64,000 nt of DNA from Rhizobium leguminosarum bv. trifolii WSM1325 (GTDB taxonomy: Bacteria > Pseudomonadota > Alphaproteobacteria > Rhizobiales > Rhizobiaceae). The DNA lies in assembly GCA_000023185.1 (NCBI GenBank), contig CP001622.1, positions 1,736,001 to 1,800,000 on the forward strand. The letters run 5' to 3'. Position 1 is the first letter of the stretch; each line of letters starts with the position of its first letter. Below are positions 34,343-44,851 of the stretch, one piece after another. The notes under the pieces are model-generated. The model had not been told where the DNA came from. It searched no databases and saw only the letters and a list, made by a program, of their open reading frames with translations. The position numbers and the translations under genes were made by a program.

Positions 34343-34366
34343 GCTGCGCCGCGGTTTCGGCGCAGC
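34343..34366. repeat. 8-bp inverted repeat after pyrH
   Basis: GCTGCGCC / GGCGCAGC with an eight-base loop, no T run. It lies just past the pyrH stop and before the palindromic repeats. Confidence 0.5.
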
Positions 34367-34372
34367 CCTCGC

Positions 34373-34486
34373 TAGAACATGATGATTTTAGGCCCGTTTG
34401 GCCTGAAAGCTGAATCATGTTCTACATTAAATAGTAAGAGCATGATGTCGCCCGAAAACCGCTGACACTTTTCGGCATCATGCTCT
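34373..34486. repeat. Double palindromic intergenic repeat (RIME-like)
   Basis: Two palindromes in tandem. The first has arms TAGAACATGAT (34373-34383) and ATCATGTTCTA (34414-34424). The second has arms AGAGCATGATG (34437-34447) and CATCATGCTCT (34476-34486) around CCCGAAAACCGCTGACACTTTTCGG. These match the general form of mosaic repeats scattered in rhizobial chromosomes. It occupies most of the pyrH-frr gap. Confidence 0.75.
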
Positions 34487-34502
34487 GGACGGGAGCATCG
34501 AC

Positions 34503-35063
34503 ATGAGTGAAGGTATCGACATCAAGGAACTGAAGCGCCGCATGGACGGCGCGATTTCCGTATTCAAGGGCGACATCGCATCGCTGCGCACCGGCCGTGC
34601 TTCGGCCAACATTCTCGACCCGGTCACGGTCGAGGCCTATGGTTCGCGCATGCCGCTGAACCAGGTCGCCAACATCACCGTGCCTGAGCCGCGCATGCTG
34701 TCGGTTTCCGTCTGGGACAAGTCGATGGTCAGCGCCGTCGAGCGCGGCATCCGAGAATCCAATCTCGGCCTCAACCCGATCATCGACGGCCAGAACCTGC
34801 GCATTCCGCTGCCGGAGCTGAACGAGGAGCGCCGCAAGTCGCTCGTCAAGGTGGCGCACGACTATGCCGAAAAGAGCAAAGTGGCGATTCGCCATGTCCG
34901 CCGCGACGGCATGGACGGCCTTAAGAAAGCCGAAAAGGACGGCGTAATCGGCCAGGACGAGAGCCGGGCGCAGTCGGAACGTGTACAGAAGATGACGGAC
35001 GAGACGATTTCCGAAATCGACCGCTTGCTTGGCGAGAAGGAAAAGGAAATCATGCAGGTCTAG
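34503..35063 (+). CDS. frr: Ribosome recycling factor
   Basis: A 186-residue [60 protein letters not shown] and [16 protein letters not shown]. It splits post-termination ribosomes with EF-G. GACGGGAGCATCGAC precedes the start. The pyrH-frr gap is filled by the palindromic repeat. Confidence 0.97.
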   Translation: MSEGIDIKELKRRMDGAISVFKGDIASLRTGRASANILDPVTVEAYGSRMPLNQVANITVPEPRMLSVSVWDKSMVSAVERGIRESNLGLNPIIDGQNLRIPLPELNEERRKSLVKVAHDYAEKSKVAIRHVRRDGMDGLKKAEKDGVIGQDESRAQSERVQKMTDETISEIDRLLGEKEKEIMQV

Positions 35064-35100
35064 TGGATCTGTGCCTTTGCCTGGAAAGACCGGACGGGAA

Positions 35101-35844
35101 ATGTCGGAATCTGTATTTGTGACTGTGCCAGAGCATGTTGCCATCATCATGGACGGCAATGGCCGTTGGGCCAAGCAACGTGGCCTGCCGCGCACGATGG
35201 GCCATCGCAAGGGCGTCGAGGCGGTGCGTGAGACAGTCCGCGCCGCTGGTGCGGCCGGCATAAAATATCTGACCCTCTTTGCCTTCTCCTCGGAGAACTG
35301 GCGCCGGCCCGAAGCAGAGGTCTCCGATCTGCTCGGCCTGCTCAAGGCTTTTATCCGGCGCGACCTCGCCGAGCTTCATCGCCAGAACGTGCGGATCAAG
35401 GTGATCGGCGACCGCGACAGCCTGCGCAGCGACATTCTCGGCCTGCTGCTGGAGGCGGAGGAGACGACCAAGGACAACACGTCGCTGACGCTCGTCATCG
35501 CCTTCAACTATGGTTCGCGCGACGAGATCGCCCGCGCCGTCGTCAGCCTCGCCCGGGATGTCGAAGCCGGCCGCCTGAGAGCGCAGGATATTACGCCCGC
35601 CCTGATCAACGCCCGTCTCGATACGGCCGGCATCCCCGATCCGGATCTCATCATCCGCACCAGCGGCGAGGAGCGGCTTTCCAACTTCCTCCTCTGGCAG
35701 GCCGCCTATTCGGAATTCATCTTCCTTCCGGAATATTGGCCGGATTTCAGCCCCGAGATCTTCCGCTCGGCGCTCGATACATTCGCCTCTCGTGACCGGC
35801 GCTTCGGCGGCCTGTCGTCGCAGGCGGCCGCGGTCGGCACCTGA
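35101..35844 (+). CDS. uppS: Undecaprenyl pyrophosphate synthase
   Basis: A 247-residue cis-prenyltransferase. The catalytic Asp is D18 in [15 protein letters not shown]; other marks are [29 protein letters not shown] and the late [27 protein letters not shown]. It makes the C55 lipid carrier for peptidoglycan and surface polysaccharides. The start at 35101 follows GGACGGGAA; the longer upstream frame overlaps frr and is not family-like. Its stop shares one base with the cdsA start. Confidence 0.96.
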   Translation: MSESVFVTVPEHVAIIMDGNGRWAKQRGLPRTMGHRKGVEAVRETVRAAGAAGIKYLTLFAFSSENWRRPEAEVSDLLGLLKAFIRRDLAELHRQNVRIKVIGDRDSLRSDILGLLLEAEETTKDNTSLTLVIAFNYGSRDEIARAVVSLARDVEAGRLRAQDITPALINARLDTAGIPDPDLIIRTSGEERLSNFLLWQAAYSEFIFLPEYWPDFSPEIFRSALDTFASRDRRFGGLSSQAAAVGT

Positions 35845-36674
35845 TGCAGAGGGAATTGAAGCTCCGCATCGTTTCAGGACTGATTCTTGCGGCCATCGTT
35901 CTTGCCGCCACCTGGTATGGTGGCCTTGCCTTCCGTATCCTGGCGGTCGTGATCGGCCTGCTGATCTATTATGAATGGTCGAAAATGACAGGCATCGCGC
36001 GGGATTGGGTCGCCAATGCCGTCGGCTGGATCGGCGAGGCGGCGATTGCCTTTCTCGTGCTTGTCGGCAATTTCGAATTCGCCGCCGGCATGCTGGCCGG
36101 CGTCACCGCCGTCGGCATCGCCCTGATCATCCTGCAGGGCACGAGCCGCTGGTTGCCAGTGGGCCTGTTTTATGCCGGCGCCACCGGCCTGTCGCTTGCC
36201 GCGATCAGAAGCGATGACGGGCTTGGCCTTTACGCCATGCTCTTCGTCTTTGCTGTCGTCTGGGCAACCGATATCCTTGCCTATTTCGTCGGCAGGGCGC
36301 TCGGCGGGCCAAAGCTTGCCCCTTCGATCTCGCCCGGAAAGACCTGGTCGGGCGCAATCGGCGGCGCCGTTTCGGCGGTCGTAGCCGGCGTCGTTCTCGT
36401 CCATTTTCTCCTTCCGGGCGCTGAAATCATCGCCGCCGGCGTGGCATTGGTTCTCTCGGTTTGCAGCCAGTCGGGCGATCTTTTCGAATCGTTCATCAAG
36501 CGAAAATTCGGCGTCAAGGATTCGAGCCGTCTCATTCCGGGTCATGGCGGCGTCATGGACCGTGTCGACGGACTGATTTTCGCCTGTTTTTCGGCGTTCT
36601 TGCTTGCTGGGCTTTTTTCCCTGATAAAGGGGGCCGGAATGACGTCGCTTGGTGCGGCATTGTTCGGACTCTGA
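35844..36674 (+). CDS. cdsA: Phosphatidate cytidylyltransferase
   Basis: A 276-residue membrane enzyme with multiple hydrophobic helices and the CTP-transferase signature QSGDLFESFIKRKFGVKDSSRLIPGHGG…DRVDGL (residues ~210-240). It makes CDP-diacylglycerol from phosphatidate and CTP, the entry to all phospholipids. One-base overlap with uppS (TGATG) implies coupling. Confidence 0.96.
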   Translation: MQRELKLRIVSGLILAAIVLAATWYGGLAFRILAVVIGLLIYYEWSKMTGIARDWVANAVGWIGEAAIAFLVLVGNFEFAAGMLAGVTAVGIALIILQGTSRWLPVGLFYAGATGLSLAAIRSDDGLGLYAMLFVFAVVWATDILAYFVGRALGGPKLAPSISPGKTWSGAIGGAVSAVVAGVVLVHFLLPGAEIIAAGVALVLSVCSQSGDLFESFIKRKFGVKDSSRLIPGHGGVMDRVDGLIFACFSAFLLAGLFSLIKGAGMTSLGAALFGL

Positions 36675-36702
36675 CAACGCGGCAGTCTGACGGAAGGGAC
36701 TC

Positions 36703-37836
36703 ATGGAAACGATGAGCGGCATATACGCATTTCTGATGGGGAACATCGTTACCTTCATCCTCGTGCTGTCACTGCTCGTCTTTGTGCATGAGATGGGCCA
36801 TTACCTCGTCGGGCGCTGGAGCGGCATTCGCATCCTTGCCTTTTCCGTCGGCTTCGGTCCGGAGATCTTCGGCTTCACCGACCGCCACGGGACACGCTGG
36901 AAGATTGCGGTAATCCCGCTTGGCGGCTACGTCCGGTTCTTCGGCGATGAGGATGCCTCGAGCAAGCCCGACACCGACAAGATCGCCGCCATGTCCGAGG
37001 AGGACAGGGCGCGCTCCTTTGCCGGCGCCAAGCTGTGGAAACGCGCTGCAACCGTCGCGGCTGGCCCGATCGCCAATTTTCTGCTGGCGATCGCCATCTT
37101 CACCATTCTTTTCTCGGTCTATGGCCGCACGATCGCCGATCCCGTCGTTGCCGAGGTCAAGCCAGACGGCGCAGCCGCTGCCGCCGGCATCCTTCCAGGC
37201 GATCTGCTGGTCGCCATCGACGGCGGCAAGGTCGAGACCTTCGACGACGTGCGCCGCTATGTCGGCATCCGCCCGAGCCAGAAGATCGTCGTGACGATCG
37301 AGCGCGCCGGCCAGAAGCTCGATGTGCCGATGGTGCCGCAGCGCGTAGACCAGACCGACCAGTTCGGCAACAAGGTCGAGCTCGGCCAGATCGGCATCGT
37401 CACCAGCCGGGAGGCCGGCAACTTCCGTCTGAAGACCTACACGCCGCTGGAGTCGTTGCGCGAGGCTGTGATTGAGACCCGTGACATTGTCACCGGCACC
37501 TTCAAATATATCGGCAACATCTTCAGCGGAACGATGCGCGCCGATCAATTGGGCGGGCCGATCCGCGTGGCGCAAGCTTCGGGCCAGATGGCGTCGCTTG
37601 GAATAGGCGCAGTGTTGCAGCTTGCGGCGGTGCTTTCTATTTCGATAGGCTTGCTTAACCTGATGCCGGTTCCGGTACTTGATGGCGGCCACCTGATGTT
37701 CTATGCGGTGGAAGCGGTGAGGGGGAAACCGCTCGGCTCTTCGGCCCAGGAAATTGCATTTCGCATCGGCCTGGCGATGATACTGACATTGATGGTTTTC
37801 ACGACCTGGAACGACATTGGCTCGTTAAGAGGGTAA
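36703..37836 (+). CDS. rseP: Site-2 intramembrane zinc metalloprotease
   Basis: A 377-residue RseP. The zinc motif HEMGH (H29, E30, H33) lies in the first membrane helix, a PDZ domain follows (~125-205; EVKPDGAAAAAGILPGDLLVAIDGG), and the second zinc ligand is in NLMPVPVLDGGH near the C-terminus. RseP cleaves anti-sigma factors and signal-peptide remnants in the inner membrane. Its place between cdsA and bamA is conserved. Confidence 0.96.
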   Translation: METMSGIYAFLMGNIVTFILVLSLLVFVHEMGHYLVGRWSGIRILAFSVGFGPEIFGFTDRHGTRWKIAVIPLGGYVRFFGDEDASSKPDTDKIAAMSEEDRARSFAGAKLWKRAATVAAGPIANFLLAIAIFTILFSVYGRTIADPVVAEVKPDGAAAAAGILPGDLLVAIDGGKVETFDDVRRYVGIRPSQKIVVTIERAGQKLDVPMVPQRVDQTDQFGNKVELGQIGIVTSREAGNFRLKTYTPLESLREAVIETRDIVTGTFKYIGNIFSGTMRADQLGGPIRVAQASGQMASLGIGAVLQLAAVLSISIGLLNLMPVPVLDGGHLMFYAVEAVRGKPLGSSAQEIAFRIGLAMILTLMVFTTWNDIGSLRG

Positions 37837-38026
37837 ACGAGCAAGGCGAGGCTAATTACTATTTATTTACGATGTTTCAAGGCTGTAGTGGCGAATGGGT
37901 CACGCTTGCAAATGAAGTAAACAGAAATTAACGACCTGCCTTGCTTGTATGTCAAAAGCGGGTAAAACGACACACGTGACCGGAATCGGGGTTTCCTGAA
38001 GCCGGGGACGAGGGAAACAAAAGGTA

Positions 38027-40369
38027 ATGGGTGAAATGAAGGCTGGTTCAAAGTTTTTGAACGCAGTATCGGCGGTTGCGCTGTCTGCTAGTGTTGTTGC
38101 TTCGGGCGCAGGTGCTTTGACGTTCGTTTCCGCTACGGCCGCTGAGGCCGCGGTTATCCAGCGCATCGATGTGCGCGGCGCAAGCCGTGTCGGCGCGGAA
38201 GCCGTTCGGTCGAACCTCACCATCGCTCCCGGAAAGAGTTTTTCGAACAGCGATATCGATGCCTCGGTCAAGCAGCTCTACGGCACGGGTTACTTCTCCG
38301 ACGTCAAGATCTCGGTTTCCGGAAGCACGCTGGTTGTCAACGTTCAGGAAGCCCAGCTGGTCAATCAGGTCGTCTTCAACGGCAACCGCAAGATCAAGGA
38401 CGACAAGCTCGCGACGATCGTCCAGACCCACGCTGCCGGTCCCTACAGCGACACCCAGATCCAGGCCGACATTCAGTCGATCAAGGAAGCTTACGCTGCC
38501 ACCGGCCGCAGCGAGGTCGAAGTCACGACGCAGGTGGTGCCGCTCGGCGAAGGCCGTGTCAACCTCGCCTTCGTCATCAACGAGGGCGACCGCACCAAGA
38601 TCGATTCGATCAACTTCGTCGGTAACAATGCCTACAGCGCCGGCCGCCTGGCTGCCGTCATCGCCACCAAGCGTTCGAACTTCCTGTCGTTCCTGACTCG
38701 CAAGGATGTCTACAACGAAGACAAGCTCCACGCCGACGAAGAAGCGCTGCGCCAGTTCTATTACAATCGCGGCTACGCCGACATGCGCATCGTCTCTTCC
38801 GATGCCACCTTCGACGACGCGACCAACAAATACACGCTGACCTTCAACATCGAGGAAGGCCAGCGTTACGACTTCGGACCGGTGACCGTCCAATCGACCG
38901 TCGAAGGCGTCGGCTCAGAGCAGCTGCAGCCGCTGGTGCGCACCCGCGAAGGCCAGGTCTACAACGCCAAGGAAGTCCAGAAGTCGATCGAGGCGATCTC
39001 CGATCAGGTGGCGTCAGCCGGTTATCCCTTTGCGCGCGTCACGCCGCGCGGTAACCGCGACCTCAACAACAACACGATCGGTGTCGAATATCTGGTCGAC
39101 CAGGGCGAGCGCGCCTATGTCGAGCGCATCGAGATCCGCGGCAACAGCCGCACGCGCGACTACGTCATTCGCCGCGAATTCGACATGAGCGAAGGCGATG
39201 CCTTCAACCAGCAGATGATCACCAAGGCCAAGCGTCGCCTCGAAGCGCTCGGTTACTTCTCTTCCGTCAATATCTCCACCCAGCCGGGCAGTTCGCCTGA
39301 CCGTGTCGTGGTGGTCGTCGACGTGCAGGATCAGTCGACCGGTTCGTTCGGTGTCGGCGCGGGTTATGCCGCCGGCGGCGACGGCCTGCTGCTCGAAGCA
39401 TCGATCGAGGAAAAGAACTTCCTCGGTCGTGGTCAGTACATCCGCATCTCGGCCGGTGGCGGCCAGGAAGGCTCACGCGCCTACGGCGTCAGCTTCACTG
39501 AACCCTATTTCCTCGGCTACCGTCTGGCGGCAGGCTTCGACGTCAACCGCAGCGAAACGTCGAGCAACGACGACTACGATTACGAAGAAACCAGCGTCGT
39601 CCTGCGTGTGACTGCGCCGATCACCGAAGATCTGGCGACGACCTTCCGTTATAACTACAAGCAGATGAAGTATGACGGCGATACCTCTGATCTTTCGGCG
39701 ACCTACGCCAATCTGGTCGACGAGAGCCCGTGGACACGCTCTTCCGTCTCGCAGACGCTGACCTACAACACGCTTGACGACACCGTCCTGCCGCGTGAAG
39801 GCATCTATGCGACGGCGACGCACGAACTTGCCGGCCTCGGCGGCGACTCGCAGTTCTACAAGATCTACGGCAAGGCCCGTTATTACCACCTGCTCGCTGA
39901 CGATGCCGATATCATCGGCTCGGTCTCCGCTTCGGCTGGTTATGTCGTTCCCTTGGGCGACCATCTGAACGTCTTCGACCAGTTCACGCTGACCAACGGC
40001 GATATTCGCGGCTTCGAGAACAAGGGTATCGGCCCGCGCATCCGCGGGGATCACGATGACCCGCTCGGTGGCACGACCTATTTCACGGCGTCTGCAGAAG
40101 CCACCTTCCCGATGCCGGGCTTCCCGCGTGACTTCAACCTGCGCGGCGCAGTCTTTGCCGATGCCGGTACGCTGTTCGGCAATGACGTCGAGCTTCTTGG
40201 GTCAGACCAGGCCGACGGTACCAGCGCTTCGCTGCGCGCCTCCGTCGGTGTCGGCGTCGTCTGGCAGTCTCCCTTCGGTGCATTGCGTCTGGATTACGCG
40301 ATCCCGGTTCTCAAGGAAGACTTCGACAAGACGCAGAACTTCAAGTTTGGCATCAACAACCAATTCTGA
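38027..40369 (+). CDS. bamA: Outer membrane protein assembly factor BamA
   Basis: A 780-residue Omp85 protein. After a signal peptide (residues ~1-45) come five POTRA domains, each starting near a V.F.GN/G(A)SR turn such as [14 protein letters not shown] and [20 protein letters not shown], and then a 16-strand barrel from residue ~440. The barrel has the conserved loop 6 motif [11 protein letters not shown] and the terminal Phe of INNQF. It inserts beta-barrel proteins in the outer membrane. The 190-base gap from rseP may hold its own promoter. Confidence 0.97.
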   Translation: MGEMKAGSKFLNAVSAVALSASVVASGAGALTFVSATAAEAAVIQRIDVRGASRVGAEAVRSNLTIAPGKSFSNSDIDASVKQLYGTGYFSDVKISVSGSTLVVNVQEAQLVNQVVFNGNRKIKDDKLATIVQTHAAGPYSDTQIQADIQSIKEAYAATGRSEVEVTTQVVPLGEGRVNLAFVINEGDRTKIDSINFVGNNAYSAGRLAAVIATKRSNFLSFLTRKDVYNEDKLHADEEALRQFYYNRGYADMRIVSSDATFDDATNKYTLTFNIEEGQRYDFGPVTVQSTVEGVGSEQLQPLVRTREGQVYNAKEVQKSIEAISDQVASAGYPFARVTPRGNRDLNNNTIGVEYLVDQGERAYVERIEIRGNSRTRDYVIRREFDMSEGDAFNQQMITKAKRRLEALGYFSSVNISTQPGSSPDRVVVVVDVQDQSTGSFGVGAGYAAGGDGLLLEASIEEKNFLGRGQYIRISAGGGQEGSRAYGVSFTEPYFLGYRLAAGFDVNRSETSSNDDYDYEETSVVLRVTAPITEDLATTFRYNYKQMKYDGDTSDLSATYANLVDESPWTRSSVSQTLTYNTLDDTVLPREGIYATATHELAGLGGDSQFYKIYGKARYYHLLADDADIIGSVSASAGYVVPLGDHLNVFDQFTLTNGDIRGFENKGIGPRIRGDHDDPLGGTTYFTASAEATFPMPGFPRDFNLRGAVFADAGTLFGNDVELLGSDQADGTSASLRASVGVGVVWQSPFGALRLDYAIPVLKEDFDKTQNFKFGINNQF

Positions 40370-40419
40370 TATCGGCAGTCCGGAACTGTAAGACTCAATT
40401 CCGTTCTGGAGCATTGCCG

Positions 40420-41484
40420 ATGGAGCAAAACGTTTTTTTTCTGCCCCATGAAGGTCTGAAGCTCGCTGAGCTGGCAGAGTTTCTTGGGGCAGAACTCGCC
40501 AATTCCGACCATGCCGATGTTGTCGTCAGGTCCGTTGCCCCCATCAGCCGGGCTCGGGCGGGAGACGTCTGCTATATCCTGTCGCGTCGTAACCGCGATG
40601 AACTGGCGACATGCGAGGCCTCGGCAGTGATCTGCGATAAGGCGCTCGCCGATCTCGTACCCCCCCATATCCCGGTCATCCTGTCGTCCAATCCACATGC
40701 GGCTTTCGCGATGGCGGGCGGCCTGTTTTATCCCGCGGCATTGCGCCCGGTCGTCTTTTCCGGTGAAAGCGAGATCGCGCCAAGCGCGGTGATCGATCCG
40801 AGCGCCAAGCTTGAAAAGGGCGTGATCGTCGAGCCGATGGCCGTCATCGGAGCGCATGCCGAGATCGGCGAAGGGACGCGCATCGGCGCCCAAAGCATCA
40901 TCGGTCCGAATGTCAAGATTGGCCGGGATTGTTCGATTGCGGCCGGCGCCAGCATTCTCTGCGCGCTGCTCGGCAATGGCGTCATCATCCACAACGGCGC
41001 CCGCATCGGCCAGGATGGTTTCGGTTATGCGCCGGGCCCGCGCGGCATGATCAAGATCGTCCAGATCGGCCGAGTGATCATCCAGGATAATGTCGAGATC
41101 GGCGCCAACACCTCGATCGACCGTGGCACCATGGACGATACGGTCATCGGCGAAGGCACCAAGATCGACAACCAGGTACAGATCGGCCACAACGTTCAGA
41201 TCGGCCGCCATTGCGCGATCGTTGCGCATGTCGGCATCGCCGGCAGCGCGAAGATCGGCAATGGCGTTCAGATCGGCGGCCAGGTCGGTATCAAGGGGCA
41301 TGTGACGATCGGTGACGGCGTGCAGATCGCCGCCCAAAGCGGTATCATGACCGATCTTGCCGCCGGCGGACAATATGGTGGTACACCTGGGCGCCCGCTG
41401 AATGACTATCTGAGAGATGTCGCGCAACAGATGTCAAGGACGAAGCTGCGCGGGACGAAACCTGGAGGCAAGCAAAATGACTGA
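40420..41484 (+). CDS. lpxD: UDP-3-O-acylglucosamine N-acyltransferase
   Basis: A 354-residue LpxD with an N-terminal uridine-binding domain (~1-100) and a long left-handed hexapeptide helix ([19 protein letters not shown] … [21 protein letters not shown]) ending in a helical tail. The catalytic His is in the QIGHN motif. It adds the second acyl chain in lipid A synthesis. GGAG placed eight bases before the ATG at 40420 makes that start better than the TTG two codons upstream. Confidence 0.96.
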   Translation: MEQNVFFLPHEGLKLAELAEFLGAELANSDHADVVVRSVAPISRARAGDVCYILSRRNRDELATCEASAVICDKALADLVPPHIPVILSSNPHAAFAMAGGLFYPAALRPVVFSGESEIAPSAVIDPSAKLEKGVIVEPMAVIGAHAEIGEGTRIGAQSIIGPNVKIGRDCSIAAGASILCALLGNGVIIHNGARIGQDGFGYAPGPRGMIKIVQIGRVIIQDNVEIGANTSIDRGTMDDTVIGEGTKIDNQVQIGHNVQIGRHCAIVAHVGIAGSAKIGNGVQIGGQVGIKGHVTIGDGVQIAAQSGIMTDLAAGGQYGGTPGRPLNDYLRDVAQQMSRTKLRGTKPGGKQND

Positions 41485-41944
41485 GGAAGCCACGACAACG
41501 CTTTCTTCGGCTGACATCATCGAGATCATGAAACTGCTGCCGCATCGCTACCCGTTTCTCATGGTCGACAAGATCATCGAGATTGACGGCGACAACACGG
41601 CGATCGGCATCAAGAACGTCACGGTGAACGAACCGCATTTCACCGGTCATTTTCCGGAATCTCCGATCATGCCCGGCGTTCTCCTGATCGAGGGCATGGC
41701 CCAGACCGCGGGTGCGATCTGTGCCAAGAAGGATGGCCAGCCAGGCAACCTCGTCTATTTCATGACCATCGAGAATGCGCGCTTCCGCAAGCCCGTTGTA
41801 CCCGGCGATCGTGTTGAATTCCATGTCAGGAAGCACAAGCAGCGCGGCAATATCTGGAAATTCCATTGCGACGCCAAGGTCGACGGCGCACTTGTCGCCG
41901 AGGCCGATATCGGCGCGATGATCGTTCGTAAGGATCAGGCATGA
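41477..41944 (+). CDS. fabZ: 3-hydroxyacyl-ACP dehydratase FabZ
   Basis: A 155-residue hot-dog dehydratase. The catalytic His is in [19 protein letters not shown] and the Glu in [12 protein letters not shown]; the start has [17 protein letters not shown]. It dehydrates 3-hydroxyacyl-ACP, competing with LpxA/LpxD for the same acyl substrates. The start at 41477 follows CTGGAGGCAAGCAAA and overlaps the lpxD stop by eight bases; its own stop overlaps the lpxA start by four (ATGA). Confidence 0.96.
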   Translation: MTEEATTTLSSADIIEIMKLLPHRYPFLMVDKIIEIDGDNTAIGIKNVTVNEPHFTGHFPESPIMPGVLLIEGMAQTAGAICAKKDGQPGNLVYFMTIENARFRKPVVPGDRVEFHVRKHKQRGNIWKFHCDAKVDGALVAEADIGAMIVRKDQA

Positions 41945-42759
41945 GCACTATCGCCGAAAGCGCTCGCATTCATCCGATGGCTGTCGTCGAAGACGGCGCG
42001 ACCATCGGTGAGGGCGTCAAGATCGGTCCCTTCTGCCATGTCGGGTCGCACGTCGTCCTGCATGCGAATGTCGAGCTTTTGTCGCATGCGGTCGTGACCG
42101 GCCGCACCGTGGTCGGCAAGGGCACACGCATCTTTCCGATGGCGGTCGTTGGCGGCGATCCGCAGAGCGTGCATCACGGCGGCGAGGAGACGACGCTGAC
42201 GGTCGGCGCCAACTGCACGATCCGCGAGGGCGTGACGATGAATACGGGCACGGCCGATTTCGGCGGCCAGACGATCGTCGGCGACAATAACCTCTTCCTT
42301 GCCAATTCGCATGTCGCGCATGACTGCCGGGTGGGCAACCATGTGATCATGTCGAACAACGTCATGCTCGCCGGCCATGTCGTCATCGAAGATCGCGTCA
42401 TCCTGGGCGGCGGCTCGGCCGTTCACCAGTTTACCCGCGTCGGCCGTCAGGCCTTCGTCGGGGGGCTCTCGGCAGTGAGTTACGACGTCATTCCGTACGG
42501 CATGCTGAACGGCAATCCCGGGCTGCTGAGCGGCCTCAACGTCGTCGGCATGACGCGCGCCGGCGTGGACCGCGCCGTCATTCACAGGGTGCGGCGCGCC
42601 TACAAGTCGATCTTCGAAGGACCGGGCTCCGTCCGCGAAAACGCCGCCGCCATCCGCGAAGAATATGCTGATTGCGAGCAGGCGGTCCACATCCTCGACT
42701 TCATCGCCGCCGACAGCGACCGCGCCTTGTCCTCGCCAACTCGGGGGCAGAAGGGCTAG
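41941..42759 (+). CDS. lpxA: UDP-N-acetylglucosamine acyltransferase
   Basis: A 272-residue LpxA. Hexapeptide repeats run from [19 protein letters not shown]; the catalytic His is in [19 protein letters not shown], and the C-terminal helices follow [14 protein letters not shown]. It performs the first step of lipid A synthesis. Four-base overlap with fabZ shows translational coupling. Confidence 0.97.
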   Translation: MSTIAESARIHPMAVVEDGATIGEGVKIGPFCHVGSHVVLHANVELLSHAVVTGRTVVGKGTRIFPMAVVGGDPQSVHHGGEETTLTVGANCTIREGVTMNTGTADFGGQTIVGDNNLFLANSHVAHDCRVGNHVIMSNNVMLAGHVVIEDRVILGGGSAVHQFTRVGRQAFVGGLSAVSYDVIPYGMLNGNPGLLSGLNVVGMTRAGVDRAVIHRVRRAYKSIFEGPGSVRENAAAIREEYADCEQAVHILDFIAADSDRALSSPTRGQKG

Positions 42760-42762
42760 TCC

Positions 42763-43644
42763 GTGACTCTTTCCGGCGATACCGCTGCGGGCCGGCTGGC
42801 GATCATCGCCGGCGGCGGCCTTCTGCCTTCCTATGTAGCCGAAGCTGCGCGCGCGGCGGGCGAAAATCCCGTCATCGTCGCGCTGAAGGACGAAAGCGAC
42901 CGGCGCTGGGAAGGGTATGACCATGCCGTCATCGGCGTCGGCGATTTTGCAGCTCTCGAGGGCCTCTTGAACCGCTACGGCATCGGCCGTGTCGTCATGT
43001 CCGGCAGCGTGCGGCGCCGGCCGGAATGGCGCGAGGTGCGCCCGACGCTGCGCACTCTGATGAAGATGCCGGCCGTGATCCGCACCTTGCTGTCCGGTGG
43101 CGACGATACGGTGCTGCAGATGGTGATCCGGCTGATCGAGGGAAACGGCCGCCGGGTCGTCGGCGCTCATGAGATCGCTCCCGACCTTCTTGCCTACGTC
43201 GGTCCGCTTGGCGCTGCAGCGCCTGGCGAGGAAGACCGGCGCGATATCAGGCGCGCAGCCGATGCCGCTGAGATGCTGGGCCGGCTCGATGTCGGTCAGG
43301 GCGCCGTCGCCATCGGCGGGCGTATCGTCGCGCTGGAGGGTCTTGAGGGCACGGACGAGATGCTGGAGCGTGTCGCGGGTCTCAGAGCCGCCGGGCGCAT
43401 CTCGCCGCGCCGCCGTGGCGCACTCGTCAAACTCTGCAAGCCGCAACAGGATATCCGCGCCGACTTGCCGGCGATCGGCGTTTCCACGGTTCTGAACGCG
43501 AGGAAAGCCGGCCTTGCCGGCGTCGCCGTCGAGGCCGGCCGCTCGCTGGTGCTCGATCGCGCCGCCGTCATCAAAGCCGCCGATGAGGCTGGGCTCTTCG
43601 TCTGTGGCATCGATCGCGGCCTGCCGGCATGGGGGCTTGAATGA
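42763..43644 (+). CDS. lpxI: UDP-2,3-diacylglucosamine diphosphatase LpxI
   Basis: A 293-residue LpxI (DUF1009) enzyme, the alternative to LpxH used in alphaproteobacteria. Marks are LAIIAGGGLLPSYVAEAARAAG at the start, HEIAPDLLAYVGPLG in the middle and the C-terminal RGALVKLCKPQQDIRADLPAIG … GVAVEAGRSLVLDRA. It hydrolyses UDP-2,3-diacylglucosamine to lipid X. GTG start three bases after the lpxA stop codon; overlaps lpxB by four bases. Confidence 0.94.
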   Translation: MTLSGDTAAGRLAIIAGGGLLPSYVAEAARAAGENPVIVALKDESDRRWEGYDHAVIGVGDFAALEGLLNRYGIGRVVMSGSVRRRPEWREVRPTLRTLMKMPAVIRTLLSGGDDTVLQMVIRLIEGNGRRVVGAHEIAPDLLAYVGPLGAAAPGEEDRRDIRRAADAAEMLGRLDVGQGAVAIGGRIVALEGLEGTDEMLERVAGLRAAGRISPRRRGALVKLCKPQQDIRADLPAIGVSTVLNARKAGLAGVAVEAGRSLVLDRAAVIKAADEAGLFVCGIDRGLPAWGLE

Positions 43645-44819
43645 ACGGGGCGTCGCTGAAGATCGCCGTCATTGCCGGCGAGGTGTCGGGGGATCTGCTC
43701 GGTGCCGATCTCATCGCCGCCCTGAAGCGGGTTCATAGCGGACCGGTGGAGCTCGTCGGTGTCGGCGGCGAGGGGCTGCAGGCGGAAGGCTTGCGATCCC
43801 TGTTCGATTTCTCCGAGCTGTCGATCATGGGTATCACCCAGGTGCTGAGCCGGCTGCCAAAGCTCTATACGCTGATCCGCCAGACGACGGCTGCCATCAT
43901 CGCCGCAAGGCCGGATATTCTTCTGATCATCGACAGCCCGGATTTCACCCATCGCGTCGCAAAGCGTGTCCGCATCGCTCTGCCGGATCTGCCGGTTGTC
44001 AATTATGTTTGTCCAAGCGTCTGGGCCTGGAAGGAATATCGCGCCACGCGCATGCTCGCCTATGTCGATCATGTGCTCGCCGTCCTGCCCTTCGAGCCGG
44101 CAACAATGCGTGCGCTCGGCGGGCCTGAGACCACCTATGTCGGCCATCGCCTGACCGCCGATCCGGCGCTGCTCGAAGTGCGGCAGCAGCGCGCCATGCG
44201 CGCACCCGTCGAGGGAGCCGGCAAGGCGATCCTGATGCTTCCTGGATCAAGATCCTCCGAAATCGCCAAACTGCTTCCGTTCTTCGAGGATGCGGCCAAA
44301 GAACTTGTCGCCCGCAACGGCCCGATGCGATTCCTGCTGCCGACCGTGCCGCACAACGAAGCGCTGGTGAAAGGGCTCGTCGCCGGCTGGGCCACGCCGC
44401 CGGAGGTGGCGGTCGGGCCGGCGCAGAAGTGGAAGGCCCTTGCCGAGGCGGATGCGGCGATGGCAGCTTCCGGCACGGTGATCCTCGAACTCGCCCTTGC
44501 CGGCGTGCCGACGGTGTCCGTTTACAAGACGGATTGGATTATCCGCCTGCTCGCCCGGCGCATCAAGGTATGGACGGGCGCATTGCCCAATATCATCGCC
44601 GATTATGCCGTCGTGCCGGAATATCTGAACGAGATCGTCCGCGGCGCCAGCCTGGCGCGCTGGATGGAGCGGCTGTCGGCCGACACGTTCCAATTGAAGG
44701 CGATGAACGAGGGTTATGATCTCGTCTGGCAACGCATGCAGACCGAAAAGCCGCCCGGCGAACACGCTGCCGAGATCCTTCTCGACGTGCTGAAAAAGAA
44801 AAAACCCGGTCGTTTCTGA
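43641..44819 (+). CDS. lpxB: Lipid A disaccharide synthase
   Basis: A 392-residue GT19 glycosyltransferase: KIAVIAGEVSGDLLGADLI at the start, LPVVNYVCPSVWAWKEYRA, LLPGSRSSEIAKLLPFF and the donor site AASGTVILELALAGVPTVSVYK. It joins lipid X to UDP-diacylglucosamine. ATGA overlap with lpxI. Its TGA stop lies at the edge of the terminator hairpin. Confidence 0.97.
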   Translation: MNGASLKIAVIAGEVSGDLLGADLIAALKRVHSGPVELVGVGGEGLQAEGLRSLFDFSELSIMGITQVLSRLPKLYTLIRQTTAAIIAARPDILLIIDSPDFTHRVAKRVRIALPDLPVVNYVCPSVWAWKEYRATRMLAYVDHVLAVLPFEPATMRALGGPETTYVGHRLTADPALLEVRQQRAMRAPVEGAGKAILMLPGSRSSEIAKLLPFFEDAAKELVARNGPMRFLLPTVPHNEALVKGLVAGWATPPEVAVGPAQKWKALAEADAAMAASGTVILELALAGVPTVSVYKTDWIIRLLARRIKVWTGALPNIIADYAVVPEYLNEIVRGASLARWMERLSADTFQLKAMNEGYDLVWQRMQTEKPPGEHAAEILLDVLKKKKPGRF

Positions 44820-44832
44820 CCGGGTTTTCTTT
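44801..44832. terminator. Bidirectional terminator between lpxB and gltA
   Basis: 11-bp stem AAAACCCGGTC / GACCGGGTTTT with loop GTTTCT. A runs before and T runs after it allow termination in both directions. The left arm is the last coding part of lpxB. Confidence 0.9.
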
Positions 44833-44851
44833 TGGGTTCTTTCTGAAGCGA

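Noticed and set aside
34422..35345. 307-codon minus-strand frame across frr and uppS
   Set aside because: Antisense shadow of two well-supported genes.
41935..43446. 503-codon minus-strand frame across lpxA and lpxI
   Set aside because: Antisense shadow of lpxA/lpxI, which have full family signatures.
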